From Salipaludibacillus sp. LMS25 (GTDB lineage Bacteria; Bacillota; Bacilli; Bacillales; Salisediminibacteriaceae): a DNA stretch of 64,000 bases. Positions within the stretch are counted from its first letter, which is position 1. Each line of letters starts with the position of its first letter. Below the pieces are notes generated by a model that was not told the origin of the DNA, did not search any database, and saw nothing but the letters and a program-made list of their open reading frames with translations. This document shows positions 46,105 to 54,899 of this stretch, piece after piece. The stretch is from contig NZ_CP093299.1 in NCBI RefSeq assembly GCF_024362805.1, forward strand, positions 744,001 through 808,000, given 5' to 3'. Made by a program: the position numbers and the translations under genes.

Positions 46105-46256
46105 TATTGTCGTTTTTTAAAAATATTGGTTATTATTCTTGACCCTTCAGCTCTTTTCCATTTTATCTTTCCTTATTCAATGTGGCCAAATTATTATACT
46201 TTAAGTGGATTTATTTTTTCCCTAATTATGTATATTGTTTCTAAAAATAAAAACTA
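46105..46256 (+). pseudogene. Decayed copy of the small membrane ORF at 60502
   Basis: The frame reads ILVIILDPSALFHFIFPYSM then YYTLSGFIFSLIMYIV, about 80% like the 49-residue protein at 60502-60651, but the ATG is lost (ATGTTT has become CGTTTT). Confidence 0.6.
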
Positions 46257-46374
46257 ATCTAAACATCTAAGCTCAGCAATCGAAGAGAGCTTGATTCTTT
46301 ATTGTTACGTAAATTTATTGTATCATTTCACCGTATTCACCTGTCATTTATTTGTTCATCCCTTTCACAACTTG

Positions 46375-46532
46375 TCCATTCATACCAGCTCAAGATGAGC
46401 CAGTAGTTTGCGTGTGTTCCTGTCCTTCTCTTTCCTCGTTAGCCTCAATCTGTAGGCCTCGATAAAGTTATCAATGGCTTCTTTTGATGGTTCTTTGCGG
46501 CCTACATTATTAATCTTTTAGTTAGAAGCCAT
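46375..46532 (-). pseudogene. Decayed copy of the small reverse ORF at 60923
   Basis: Starts ATGGCTTCTAAC then TAA, so only MASN is made. The remainder (NNVGRKEPSKEAIDNF) matches the gene at 60923-61072, including the strong GGAGGGAG ribosome binding site. Confidence 0.65.
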
Positions 46533-46894
46533 CGTCATAACTCCCTCCTTCCATGATTATTTATATGCGTTGGTTAGAATGTCCTAAAACCTGTATTGAT
46601 TAAGTTCTGTCTAATGATTATCATCCTCCGATGTTAAGTCGATCTCTCAACACTGTAACTTCCTTTGAACGTTCAATTATTGATTTATCTTGCACTAGTT
46701 TGATGAACCACTGTTTAAGAAAATAAAGCACATTCCTATAAGTCCTTGTTCTCCAATGTAGATACAATACTATTCAACCACTCTTCTAACCGACATCAAT
46801 CCATCTCTCTAGCTGATCACCAGGTGAAAAAGTTTGCCAATAAGAAAGCTCAGATTTTAACATTGCACTAAAATCACTAAACTAAATGTAAAAG

Positions 46895-47101
46895 GACAAG
46901 ATTTAAACATTCAACTAATGAATTAGACATAAATGAGGAATCACTCGATGAGAAAAATCTAAGGTTGAAGAAAGTTTATCACTTAACCGCCCACTATCAT
47001 AAATCCTCTTTCTATCATCAGAGAGAACTCCTTCACAGCATTTCCAATCCGTAGTTATCACACGAGAACTGGGGAGAAACAAGCGATTATATACTCAAAT
47101 A
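46895..47101 (+). pseudogene. 3' remnant of a serine recombinase
   Basis: Matches the end of the recombinase at 61442-62827 (LNELDV, VYHLTAHYHKSSFYHQRELL, then a stop and SDYILK-like end). More than 1.1 kb of the gene, including the catalytic domain, is missing. Confidence 0.75.
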
Positions 47102-47131
47102 ATTGTAATGGTTGTTATCAAAAATTAGAAT

Positions 47132-47161
47132 TTAAAACCCCTCATTTTTTAATGAGGGGGC
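47132..47161 (-). terminator. Terminator after the 47180 gene
   Basis: CCCCTCATT/AATGAGGGG stem (47138-47159) followed by TTTT on the reverse strand. Confidence 0.7.
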
Positions 47162-47179
47162 TCTTGTATAAGCATAATG

Positions 47180-47617
47180 TTAGTTTAAATTCGGCAAGAC
47201 GACGTATCTCGGTTTTGGCGACAGGACAATGGTATTGTCCTGTTTTGCATCTTTCTCTTCCCAATAAACCCTTAAAACGTACTCGTCTTCTTGATTATCA
47301 AACATCTCGGTTGTCGTAAGGTAGTCAAAAGGTTTCCCTTTATCAATCACTTCATTCCCATCCCATTCATGAACGGTGGTATCATTCTTAGTCAGGTGAA
47401 CTCTTACAAGAGTAATCGGTTCTTCACCATCCCAATATAGAGTGCCATTCCAAAAACCTTTTGGAGAAGTGAATTCATTCTTAAAAATTGTTTCCCATTT
47501 TCCGTTTTCCGAGATCCCTCGCCAACTAGGTGGTTGATTGATTGAATACACTATCCAACTGGCTACTATAATGGCAACTGTTAAAAAGACGTACAAGCGT
47601 TTTTTATTCTTCCACAT
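47180..47617 (-). CDS. Small membrane-anchored protein of unknown function
   Basis: 145 residues with a basic N-terminus and one hydrophobic segment (about 8-26, LYVFLTVAIIVASWIVYSI), then an extracytosolic domain with FWNGTLYWDGEEPITLVRVH and DEYVLRVYWEEKD, a beta-rich pattern. No lipobox. GAGAGAGGC precedes the ATG. Family not recognised. It appears monocistronic. Confidence 0.7.
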   Translation of the reverse strand: MWKNKKRLYVFLTVAIIVASWIVYSINQPPSWRGISENGKWETIFKNEFTSPKGFWNGTLYWDGEEPITLVRVHLTKNDTTVHEWDGNEVIDKGKPFDYLTTTEMFDNQEDEYVLRVYWEEKDAKQDNTIVLSPKPRYVVLPNLN

Positions 47618-47715
47618 CTGACTAGCCTCTCTCTCAGGTTAAACTTTCATTTTATCAAGCGCTTATATTAAATTTATTATAGCTCAGACTCGACTATAAA
47701 AAAGGGCTAAATGAC

Positions 47716-47874
47716 ATAAAGCTAAGCTTCAATCAGTGGGAGTTTTCCTTCTTCTCCCACTGATTGGTAGTTGAGTAAATCAGGATATTAGCGTCCGTTA
47801 TCTCCCGCTTAAATAGATTTATCTTTGCTCTCTATTTTAACACGGGAGTTTTACGGAAGGTTATCTGTGATAAA
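47716..47874 (+). repeat. Two-hairpin repeat, subfamily B, copy B11
   Basis: Complete copy, ATAAAGCTAAGC to CTGTGATAAA. Left hairpin AATCAGTGGGAG/CTCCCACTGATT. Confidence 0.88.
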
Positions 47875-48249
47875 ACCTTTCGCATCATTGGATTTTCAGA
47901 CGTCACTAATCCTCTGAGAGTCACCGTCTTTCACTGCAGCCCTTTTATAAAAACGACCATGTGATATAGACTAGTTATCATTGTTCGCTTGTTCGTGGTG
48001 AAAATTTAATTGTGACATTCATTCAACTAACTCCTCATAAAAACTAAGGAGAAATAAAAGTGAAAAATAAAGGCTTACATACTATCGAATGACTATCTAA
48101 ATGAAAGTATTGCGAACTTAATACTAAGACGCGTTCACCCTCTTAAAAGTTTACGAATCACGTCATTTATTTCCTTATAAGGCTCCCATCCTCAATTTAT
48201 GTTTACCGTTCTGCAATCAAAGACGTCGATTATTTCGCTCTCCATATAA
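47875..48249. other. Intergenic: repeat remnant and duplicated segment
   Basis: 47884-47935 carries a decayed end of the 3559-type palindromic repeat (TTTTCAGACG, GAGAGTCACCG). 48025-48249 is the copy of 36320-36680 without repeat A4, so it preserves an unoccupied site at about 48050. Confidence 0.55.
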
Positions 48250-48284
48250 AAAAGCTAGCAGGCTCTGCTCCCCTACTAGCTTTT
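48250..48284 (-). terminator. Terminator after the 48291 gene
   Basis: AAAAGCTAG.AGG...CCCTACTAGCTTTT with a T-tract on the reverse strand. A copy is at 36682-36711. Confidence 0.65.
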
Positions 48285-48290
48285 ACATGA

Positions 48291-48623
48291 CTACGCCTTT
48301 CCTTTATATAGCATCCCATTCGGATCTATAATACCTAACTCATATGCTTTTTCAACATAGTTAAATGCTTCATTTTGAATGGTATAGTTACTTCCCATTC
48401 TAATCTGTAAGTCTTTACTTTGTTTCTGAAATTTATCAACTTCTCTAGAGAGGTTAGGATTAACTACCTCTTCTTGTTCCATCATGTTTAAAAATTCCTC
48501 AAATCCCATTGATTTATTATTTTCTGAGATTGCTAGACCTTCTCTTTTAGCGTTATGTCTAGCTAAAACGGTCATATTTGTAAAGGCTACCCAAGCTGCT
48601 GGATGTTTCTCGTATAGCTTCAT
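48291..48623 (-). CDS. Uncharacterised 110-residue protein
   Basis: Starts MKLYEKHPAAWVAFTNMTVL, with AAGGAGG before the ATG. Soluble, helical, charged (FEEFLNMMEQEEVV, REVDKFQKQSKDLQIRMG). I do not recognise it. It lies 24 bp after the secreted-protein gene at 48648 on the same strand. A broken copy of its 3' end is at 36718, so this locus was duplicated. Confidence 0.65.
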   Translation of the reverse strand: MKLYEKHPAAWVAFTNMTVLARHNAKREGLAISENNKSMGFEEFLNMMEQEEVVNPNLSREVDKFQKQSKDLQIRMGSNYTIQNEAFNYVEKAYELGIIDPNGMLYKGKA

Positions 48624-48647
48624 AAAGTTCCTCCTTGTATCAGATTA

Positions 48648-49129
48648 TTAATTCCAATCTATGTTGAAACTTCTAGTCACTGACAACGTATTTAATGGAC
48701 TCGTCAAATCTCTAGCAAATAGTGTTATAACTCCTTGTTCCTGCCCTTCAAACAATTCTAACGGTATAGTTCTATAGTCTAAATAACCGTAAATAATATT
48801 ATCTGACCCAGAAAGGTATTGTTTTTCTCTTGTTCTATAAGTTTGATCTGTAACATTCTCTCCATCCACAAATATCATTGGGTATATACCTGAAGTATAA
48901 CCTTCAACATAAGTCACAATATAAATCTCACTTCCGCTAGCTGTATAACCTGTACTCATATACTCTTGATCAGGATAATGCCATTCGAATCCACCACCAT
49001 CAGATGTGATCGCCTCAATATTCATATAAGTTAATGGAGGAGCAGGACCTGCTTCTACAGAGTCAAAGGTCCCTACTCCTAAAAAAACTAAAGTCACACA
49101 AGCTAACAATAATGAGCATTCTTAATCAT
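48648..49129 (-). pseudogene. Secreted protein with frameshifted signal peptide
   Basis: The long frame (153 residues) opens only from a TTG at 49109 and reads as the end of a signal peptide (LACVTLVFLGVGTFDSVEA) and a mature domain rich in Gly, Tyr and Thr. A proper GGAGATGGAGAA-ATG start lies at 49129 in another frame; one extra base in the A-rich stretch after it would join them as MIKK-CSLLLACV. So the gene is probably broken by a 1-nt deletion, unless the weak TTG is used. Mature-domain family not recognised. Confidence 0.55.
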
Positions 49130-49139
49130 TTCTCCATCT

Positions 49140-49744
49140 CCTCTCAAACTAAAATTACTATTTACATTGCTAATATCTGAATCACTATGGCTTTATTAAC
49201 CTTTTTCTAGGATACAATATAAAAGGTTAATAAATTTTAAAAAAGGGATTTTTAAGTTCGAACTATTATTTAAGCAGGGAAAAAGTCCCGTTTATCAATT
49301 GATTAACATATCCCTTGTCTATTTGCCACGCCTCTCATATAGGTAAACTCACATTGCCACTAGAGATAGAAAGTTTTTTTAAAGTCTCTATGTAAAGTTG
49401 ATCGCGACTTAGAATGGCAATACAACTAGTCGGCTTTTGCCTGAGGGTGTAGCATCGCCTTGTAGAACTAAAATGTCTATTCATGTTTAACCCCCAACAA
49501 TCAAATATAGCCATTGATTTTATGAACGCTTTGTATATATAAAACTCGTTATAAATGACTAACTAACACTTAGCTTCACTAAGCACGATCTTTTCTCATT
49601 TGTAATCATGCTTCGTCCCCTTGTAAAATGTATGTTTCCATCACTTCCAATCTTATCCGTATGCGCCTGCACATTTTCGCTGTTAATCACATACGTTATC
49701 ACAATCACATAAGTTGATATGTCATAATACGAGGAGGAATTGGT
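49140..49744. other. Intergenic, 600 bp, no gene seen
   Basis: AT-rich with no convincing frame, hairpin or RNA. A reverse frame at 49559-49810 is open but is antisense to the lipoprotein start at 49745 and lacks a ribosome binding site. Confidence 0.4.
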
Positions 49745-50095
49745 ATGAAGGTATCTGGCTTGTTTGTCATTCTCGGAGCTATGTTCATGGTTTTGCTCAC
49801 GGGTTGTCACGCTGAAAATGAGATGACCGAGGTCAAGCTAGCAGAAGTGACCCGGTCTATTTTTTATGCACCACAATACGTAGCACTTTCAGAGGGCTTT
49901 TTTGAAGAAGAAGGTCTTGATATTGATTTGACGACCACTTGGGGGGGAGATACAACGATGACAACACTGCTGTCTGACGGTGCAGAGATCGCCCTCGTAG
50001 GAGCTGAAACGTCTATTTATGTCTATGCTCAGGAGGCGAATGATCCGGCAATTAATTTTGGGCACGCTAAACACACTATAATGCTGGGTAATTAA
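49745..50095 (+). pseudogene. Truncated NitT/TauT-type substrate-binding lipoprotein
   Basis: 116 residues: a lipoprotein signal with the lipobox LLTGC (Cys about 21), then the start of an NMT1/SsuA/ThiY-like binding domain (FYAPQYVALSEGFFEEEGLD, GGDTTMTTLLSDGAEIALVG, YVYAQEANDP). Family members are about 320-340 residues; this one loses similarity after INFG and stops. The ABC permease and ATPase are absent. The gene is 3'-truncated and probably inactive. GAGGAGG before the ATG. Confidence 0.75.
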
Positions 50096-50402
50096 TGAGC
50101 ATGTAGAAAGGAAACTGGTGGGGTGGGATAAGAATATAGATAAGGGATGGTGTTTAGAGAAACAATGGTAAATGTTTTTGATTTCTACATGACTTTAAGC
50201 CTATCGAAAAGCTGTCGAGACTAGCATTGTAATATGTTGGTCTTTTATTATGACTCTTTACGAACGACTAAGGTCCTATACCTTTTACATTTTCACTTAC
50301 AGCTGCGTCCTACCTCTTCTTAAAAATACGTCTATTTCCTTATTTAACCTTAAATCCATTTCCATTATTATGTATAGAGGCGTGCTCATCACGCTTTTTT
50401 CA
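50096..50402. other. Intergenic, 300 bp, no gene seen
   Basis: Follows the truncated lipoprotein gene. No frame or hairpin of note until repeat B12. Confidence 0.35.
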
Positions 50403-50561
50403 TTTATCACAGATAACCGTCCGTAAAAATCCCGCCTCAAAATAGAAGAGGAAAGCTAAATCTATTTAGGCGGGAGATAACGGACGCTAATGTCCTGATT
50501 CACTCAACTACCAATCAGTGGGAGAAGAAGAAAACGCCCACTGATTGAAGGTTCGTTTTAT
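50403..50561 (-). repeat. Two-hairpin repeat, subfamily B, copy B12 (reverse orientation)
   Basis: Exact reverse orientation: TTTATCACAG to GGTTCGTTTTAT. Left-end type ATAAAACGAACC. It lies 28 bp upstream of the LXG toxin start, inside its promoter or leader region. It is the only clear minus-oriented copy. Confidence 0.88.
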
Positions 50562-50589
50562 AATTTAATAGAAAGCGAGCGTTTATTTC

Positions 50590-52311
50590 ATGAGTATGAA
50601 GCAATTAGATGTGGACAAGCTTCATGAAGGGATTGATATGACGATCCAGGGGCTCCGTCAGAAAGAAGTCCAACTGTGTGATATGGAGGTGGCACTTACT
50701 AATTTTGTCAACTTAGACGTTGAGTTTAGAGGGCAAGGTGGCCAAGCTATTCGCAATTTTTTTGCCACGTGCCATATCCCTTTTATTCAATCATTAAGAC
50801 TGTTTACGCAAGATTACGAGCACGCCCTCCAGAACATCAAGGAATCTTTATATTTAGTGGAGCCGGCACCAGGTGGATTCATTGATCAAGCCTTTCTTGA
50901 AGGTGAGGTTCAGGACGGGCTAAATCGCGCAAGTCAAACGACCATGTCACTAACGGATTCGGTGAATGATACACTAAGAAGTATTCAAGACATTATCGCC
51001 ATCCCTCTTATTGATGATAGCGATGTCCAACAGGCCATTAAAATGGGGAAAGACTTTGCGAACGAGACAGTGGACAAAGTGCTGCAATTTGATCACAAGG
51101 GTGCCGCCTCGTTACAGTCTATCAAGGAGAACCTACAAACATTAGGTAAGTACGTCATGGAGATGCATGATGCCATGGATGGTGGCCATCTTAGCGTTAA
51201 AGACTTTTCAGTCACCCAATTGCAGCATTTACCCACCCATGGTACGCTGACTGAGGTGTTGAAAAATCGGGCGTCACACGTTGCCCAATTACCGTTTCCA
51301 AATGAACGCCTCACCGTGCTTGATATGACCACTTTAGAGTCCCTTGCACACTATAGAGCTGCGCTGAAAGCGAGAGAACTTGTAGCGGAATTTAAAGATA
51401 TCTATCATTCTGCAGTGGAGATAGGCAAAGAAAAGATCGAGCCTTTAAAAAATTGGTACATGTCTGTTAAGGAAGCAAGGAGAAAAAGGGCTGCAGCTAA
51501 AAAGGAAGAGGAGGAAGAGTATGATTGGTGTGGTGAACACGGCTGTTATAGTCTTGATGATTTTACTTTCGGTTCCTCTTATGATTCGACATACGGCTTT
51601 TCTAGCAGAACACTAAGAAAAAAAGGAATGGGCTATATCGATGCAGAAACTGCACAAGCTATCGTAGCCTTTCAAGAGGGTATAGAAAATGGTGACATTG
51701 TCATTGAAGCTGACAGTCCTAGCTACGATGATGAAGATATTTTCCAAGGTCAAATAAGAGCCGCCAAAGAAGGATATGACTATTTTACAGGGAAAGAAAT
51801 ATCTGAAAAGGAAGCAAAACAAATTATTCTTACAGCTCAGGTTGGCGCTACTATCAATGCTTTCAACCCAATCATGGGTATTAGAAAAGGCCATAAAAAC
51901 ATATCAGTACGTAGGGCTAATGGGGGAAATGTTAATAATAAGACGTCTAATGTTTTCTCTTCACAAGGTAGAGTAACTGTTGATAAAATAAAGTCCAATC
52001 CTAGCGCATTTAAGGGAAAATCAACGGATGATATAGCCCAAATGTTACGAGATAATGGGTATGATGTAGAAATAAGAAAATCAAAAAGATCATCTTCAGG
52101 AGCTGAAATTATTAAAATAAATAATCACGGCAATGATCGAAACATTACTCAAGTTCAAGTATCACCAGGCGGAGGAAGACATGGAAATAACCCCTATGTA
52201 AAAATAAGCACTAGTGATGAAGGTATTATTAAGGTTGTTGATGGAAGTCTAAATAATTATTTAACTGATGGAACAGAAAAAGCATCGATTATCTTTACAG
52301 GAGGGAAATAA
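50590..52311 (+). CDS. LXG-domain polymorphic toxin (type VII secretion effector)
   Basis: 573 residues. Residues 1 to about 210 are an LXG domain (KQLDVDKLHEGIDMTIQGLR, helical) for export by the type VII system. A helical linker and a charged KRAAAKKEEEEE stretch follow, then a pre-toxin region with YIDAETAQAIVAFQEGIENG. The C-terminal toxin domain (about 455-573) carries KGKSTDDIAQMLRDNGYDVE and GGGRHGNNPYVKIS, which resembles small ribonuclease tails of the BECR type; this last call is tentative. The immunity gene follows after 1 nt. A partial duplicate of its linker is at 52860-53095. Confidence 0.82.
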   Translation: MSMKQLDVDKLHEGIDMTIQGLRQKEVQLCDMEVALTNFVNLDVEFRGQGGQAIRNFFATCHIPFIQSLRLFTQDYEHALQNIKESLYLVEPAPGGFIDQAFLEGEVQDGLNRASQTTMSLTDSVNDTLRSIQDIIAIPLIDDSDVQQAIKMGKDFANETVDKVLQFDHKGAASLQSIKENLQTLGKYVMEMHDAMDGGHLSVKDFSVTQLQHLPTHGTLTEVLKNRASHVAQLPFPNERLTVLDMTTLESLAHYRAALKARELVAEFKDIYHSAVEIGKEKIEPLKNWYMSVKEARRKRAAAKKEEEEEYDWCGEHGCYSLDDFTFGSSYDSTYGFSSRTLRKKGMGYIDAETAQAIVAFQEGIENGDIVIEADSPSYDDEDIFQGQIRAAKEGYDYFTGKEISEKEAKQIILTAQVGATINAFNPIMGIRKGHKNISVRRANGGNVNNKTSNVFSSQGRVTVDKIKSNPSAFKGKSTDDIAQMLRDNGYDVEIRKSKRSSSGAEIIKINNHGNDRNITQVQVSPGGGRHGNNPYVKISTSDEGIIKVVDGSLNNYLTDGTEKASIIFTGGK

Positions 52312-52312
52312 A

Positions 52313-52744
52313 TTGGTTGATTTAAATGCACCTATTATTCCTTGGAAAGGTATGGGGAATATAGAACTGTATAGTCATTTAAAAGATTTTTATGAGTATA
52401 TTGATAAATCAAGACCAAAAATTTTAACAGTAGGAATGTTTGATGTTAGATATGAAATTGAAAATCATGTTTACTTGTGGTTTAGTATACTCAATGGACG
52501 ATTATGGAAAATAACAGCTTTAAAAGATTATAAGGGTAAACTATTTGACAACATCCACATTGGCATGCACATAGATGATGTGTTAAAGATAGAACCAAGC
52601 TTTGTGTATGATGATTTTGAAGAAGTTTACTGTAGTCCAAAAGGAGTTTTTATTGAAACAGACCCTGAAAAACATACAGTATTATGGATTTCAGTATATG
52701 TCAAAGAACTTGATAATGAAGATTTCGAAAGAGGTAATTGGTAG
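52313..52744 (+). CDS. Immunity protein for the LXG toxin
   Basis: About 143 residues from a TTG at 52313, with AGGAGGG 7 nt upstream (inside the toxin gene); the frame is open further upstream to an ATG at 52268, but that lies inside the toxin and has no ribosome binding site. Acidic, beta-type (FDVRYEIENHVYLWFSILNG, IHIGMHIDDVLKIEPSF). The family is unnamed to me, but position and size mark it as the cognate immunity gene. Confidence 0.7.
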   Translation: MVDLNAPIIPWKGMGNIELYSHLKDFYEYIDKSRPKILTVGMFDVRYEIENHVYLWFSILNGRLWKITALKDYKGKLFDNIHIGMHIDDVLKIEPSFVYDDFEEVYCSPKGVFIETDPEKHTVLWISVYVKELDNEDFERGNW

Positions 52745-52859
52745 TCCTTAAAAGCAATATGCTCCTTAGCTAGCTGGAACCCACCTAAAAAGTGGTTTCT
52801 GGCTCCTTTTATGCCTGCGCACAAACACTTCTTGTTGTTTACGCTATGATAAAAACATG

Positions 52860-53095
52860 ACGTAATACCGTCCCTAGGTTCCTCTTGTGATTTCATATAC
52901 GGCTTTTTTAACAGAACACTAAGAAAAAAGGAATAGGCTATAGATGCAAAAAACTGCACAAGCTATCTTATCCTTTCAAGAAGCTATAAAGAATGATGAA
53001 CTTATCATTGAAGATGACAGTGTAAGCGACGACCATGAAGATATTTTCCAAGGCTAAATAAGAGCCGTCCCAGAAGGATATAATTAGGTCACTTT
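52860..53095 (+). pseudogene. Decayed partial duplicate of the LXG toxin linker
   Basis: Reads like 51580-51780 of the toxin gene (TTCCTCTTATGATT/TTCCTCTTGTGATTT, AGAACACTAAGAAAAAA, ACTGCACAAGCTATC, GAAGATATTTTCCAAGG) with several frame breaks. Evidence that toxin cassettes were duplicated at this locus. Confidence 0.75.
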
Positions 53096-53538
53096 ACACG
53101 CCTCTCAAGGTTTCTTTTTTGTGTGGTTCCCTAGTGACTAGCTATCTAATTCTCGTATTCTTATTAACTATATCCCTACTAATACAATCTTGTATAAAAT
53201 ACTCTGTACGTAAAATAAATACTAACAAATTATATATTTTAGACTAGCCTCAATATCATCAGATACCATCATTTCCAACCTTCAAAACATGACTTTCATT
53301 TTCCCTCTATCCTATAAAAATATTTACTTCCGCAAAAAATTGCAACATTGGGTTTGCTGCCATAGGAAGTGGTGAAGCTGCTGGTAGCACTATTGTCTTA
53401 AAGAGCGGTAAAATAGTAGTATCAGAACACAAATAAAGTCAAACATAGGATAGGCATTTAATCGCGTTAAAAGTGAAGGCAATGCCATTGTTGCGAACAT
53501 TTAAAGGTTTTATTGATTAATTCAAAGGAGAAATTTAA
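53096..53538 (+). other. Decayed toxin tail and short repeat
   Basis: Forward frame near 53340-53430 reads GFAAIGSGEAAGSTIVLKSG then stop. 53433-53520 (AATAAAGTCAAA...GTTAAAAGT) has a diverged copy at 54736-54825. No intact gene. Confidence 0.4.
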
Positions 53539-54048
53539 TTGGAAAGATTAGAGATTATTTTGATTGATATTAAAAAAATTAAACTAGATACATTAATTTT
53601 TGACGATTTAAAAATCAATTCCTCTCAAGCGGTAAGATCTCATTTTTATAATCATACTACTAATGAAGATGTTGAATTTAAACAAGTTGACAGTCTTCAA
53701 AATTTAATGACACCAAGTGGGACAGGAAACATGTTTCTTCAGGAGTTGAAATTAGGTGCTATTATTAAAGATGTCATGATGGTAATCTCCTTTAATTCTG
53801 TATATGGTGATATTGTGTTTAATTTTCCAGAGGAAGAGTTGTTTTCAGGAGATAAAAAAACGCTAAGAAATAAAGTAAAAAGAATAATAGAATCCCTAAT
53901 TGAGATGCAGAATAAATATGGCATTTCAAAAGTAAGAATCGGCATTGAACCAGCTTCAGATGATGATACCTGTCTGTTTGAGCTTGAAGAAACTGTACAG
54001 AATAACACTTTAGAAGAACTCGTTGACAAATTATTATATCAACCATAA
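53539..54048 (+). CDS. Uncharacterised immunity-like protein
   Basis: 169 residues from a TTG at 53539 with AAAGGAG upstream. Starts MERLEIILIDIKKIKLD; the middle GAIIKDVMMVISFNSVYGDI suggests a beta sheet, and the end is acidic. Not recognised. It follows a toxin-tail remnant, so it is probably an orphan immunity gene. Confidence 0.6.
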   Translation: MERLEIILIDIKKIKLDTLIFDDLKINSSQAVRSHFYNHTTNEDVEFKQVDSLQNLMTPSGTGNMFLQELKLGAIIKDVMMVISFNSVYGDIVFNFPEEELFSGDKKTLRNKVKRIIESLIEMQNKYGISKVRIGIEPASDDDTCLFELEETVQNNTLEELVDKLLYQP

Positions 54049-54144
54049 CTTTTTCAGAGTACGGAGGTACATCTAGAAGATTTATTCCAAATGGGCAAAT
54101 TACAGGTTGCCCAAATCAAAGATCATAAAGTTGAGGTAATTTAA

Positions 54145-54684
54145 ATGGTTATTTCTGTAGATATTTTCAAGCAAAATAAAATAAAGTACGATTGGAAGAC
54201 ACTATATGTTGGATTAAAACTCGATCTAGTAAAATATAGTGACATAGTTAATTATGCAGTTGAATTTTTAACTAATCATCCACATATCAGCAATCAAAAC
54301 ATTGTTCAACTAGCTTGGGGTGGGGATGATATTAATTACGAGAATTTACTAGTAGATATATTAAAAGATTCACATATTAATGACTTCAACTTGGACGCTG
54401 ACGTTTGGCAACTTGAAAGAAGAAAATGGAGATTTGGTATATTGGCTTATTTAAAAATGAAACATCAAGAGGATTTTGAGGAATTACTAAACAAGGTTAC
54501 TGAAGTGTATGCTGATTTTGATTATCCCGAAGATATGGATAGCTTTATTAATTATCTTGAACCAAAAGATAACTTCAACCCTTTACATTACTCGAAAGAA
54601 GAGAATGTAAGCAGATTAATAAACTTATTCAATGATTTTATGAACCAAGAATACCATTCTTTACAAAAAGACAATACTTTTTAA
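54145..54684 (+). CDS. DUF2247-like immunity protein
   Basis: 179 residues, helical and acidic. The pattern YDWKTLYVGLKLDLVKYSDI, VNYAVEFLT and LLNKVTEVYADFDYPEDMDS resembles DUF2247 proteins, which occur as immunity proteins beside polymorphic toxins. TTGAGGTAAT-TTAA-ATG start. No toxin directly upstream, only broken sequence. Confidence 0.6.
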   Translation: MVISVDIFKQNKIKYDWKTLYVGLKLDLVKYSDIVNYAVEFLTNHPHISNQNIVQLAWGGDDINYENLLVDILKDSHINDFNLDADVWQLERRKWRFGILAYLKMKHQEDFEELLNKVTEVYADFDYPEDMDSFINYLEPKDNFNPLHYSKEENVSRLINLFNDFMNQEYHSLQKDNTF

Positions 54685-54735
54685 GTTTGAGCTTGACATG
54701 CATTTTGCAAATTGACGAGATTACCAAGAGAAAAC

Positions 54736-54825
54736 TACTTATGAATAAAGTCAAATGCAGGACAGGTAATCACATTAAAAGTTAAAGCAATACTATTGCA
54801 TAACAATTAAAGGATGTTTTTAATA
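54736..54825 (+). repeat. Diverged duplicate of 53433-53520
   Basis: AATAAAGTCAAATGCAGGAC, GTTAAAAGTTAAAGCAAT and ACAATTAAAGG align in order with 53433-53520. Likely a shared piece of two lost toxin genes. Confidence 0.5.
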
Positions 54826-54899
54826 GCTTGGGTTATATTACCTATGCTTATTTTATGGTGGGAACGTTCCTATAAATACCCCCTTGATTTAGGCTACAT

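Noticed and set aside
49559..49810. Open reverse frame of 83 residues
   Set aside because: Overlaps the start of the lipoprotein gene on the other strand, which has a ribosome binding site and lipobox.
171..50561. CRISPR array
   Set aside because: The repeated elements are dispersed over 50 kb, long and hairpin-forming; there is no short repeat/spacer array and no cas gene.
51613..51894. Open reverse frame of 93 residues in the LXG gene
   Set aside because: Antisense shadow; the LXG frame is continuous and recognisable.
52268..52312. Upstream ATG start for the LXG immunity gene
   Set aside because: Lies inside the toxin coding sequence without a ribosome binding site; AGGAGGG serves the TTG at 52313.
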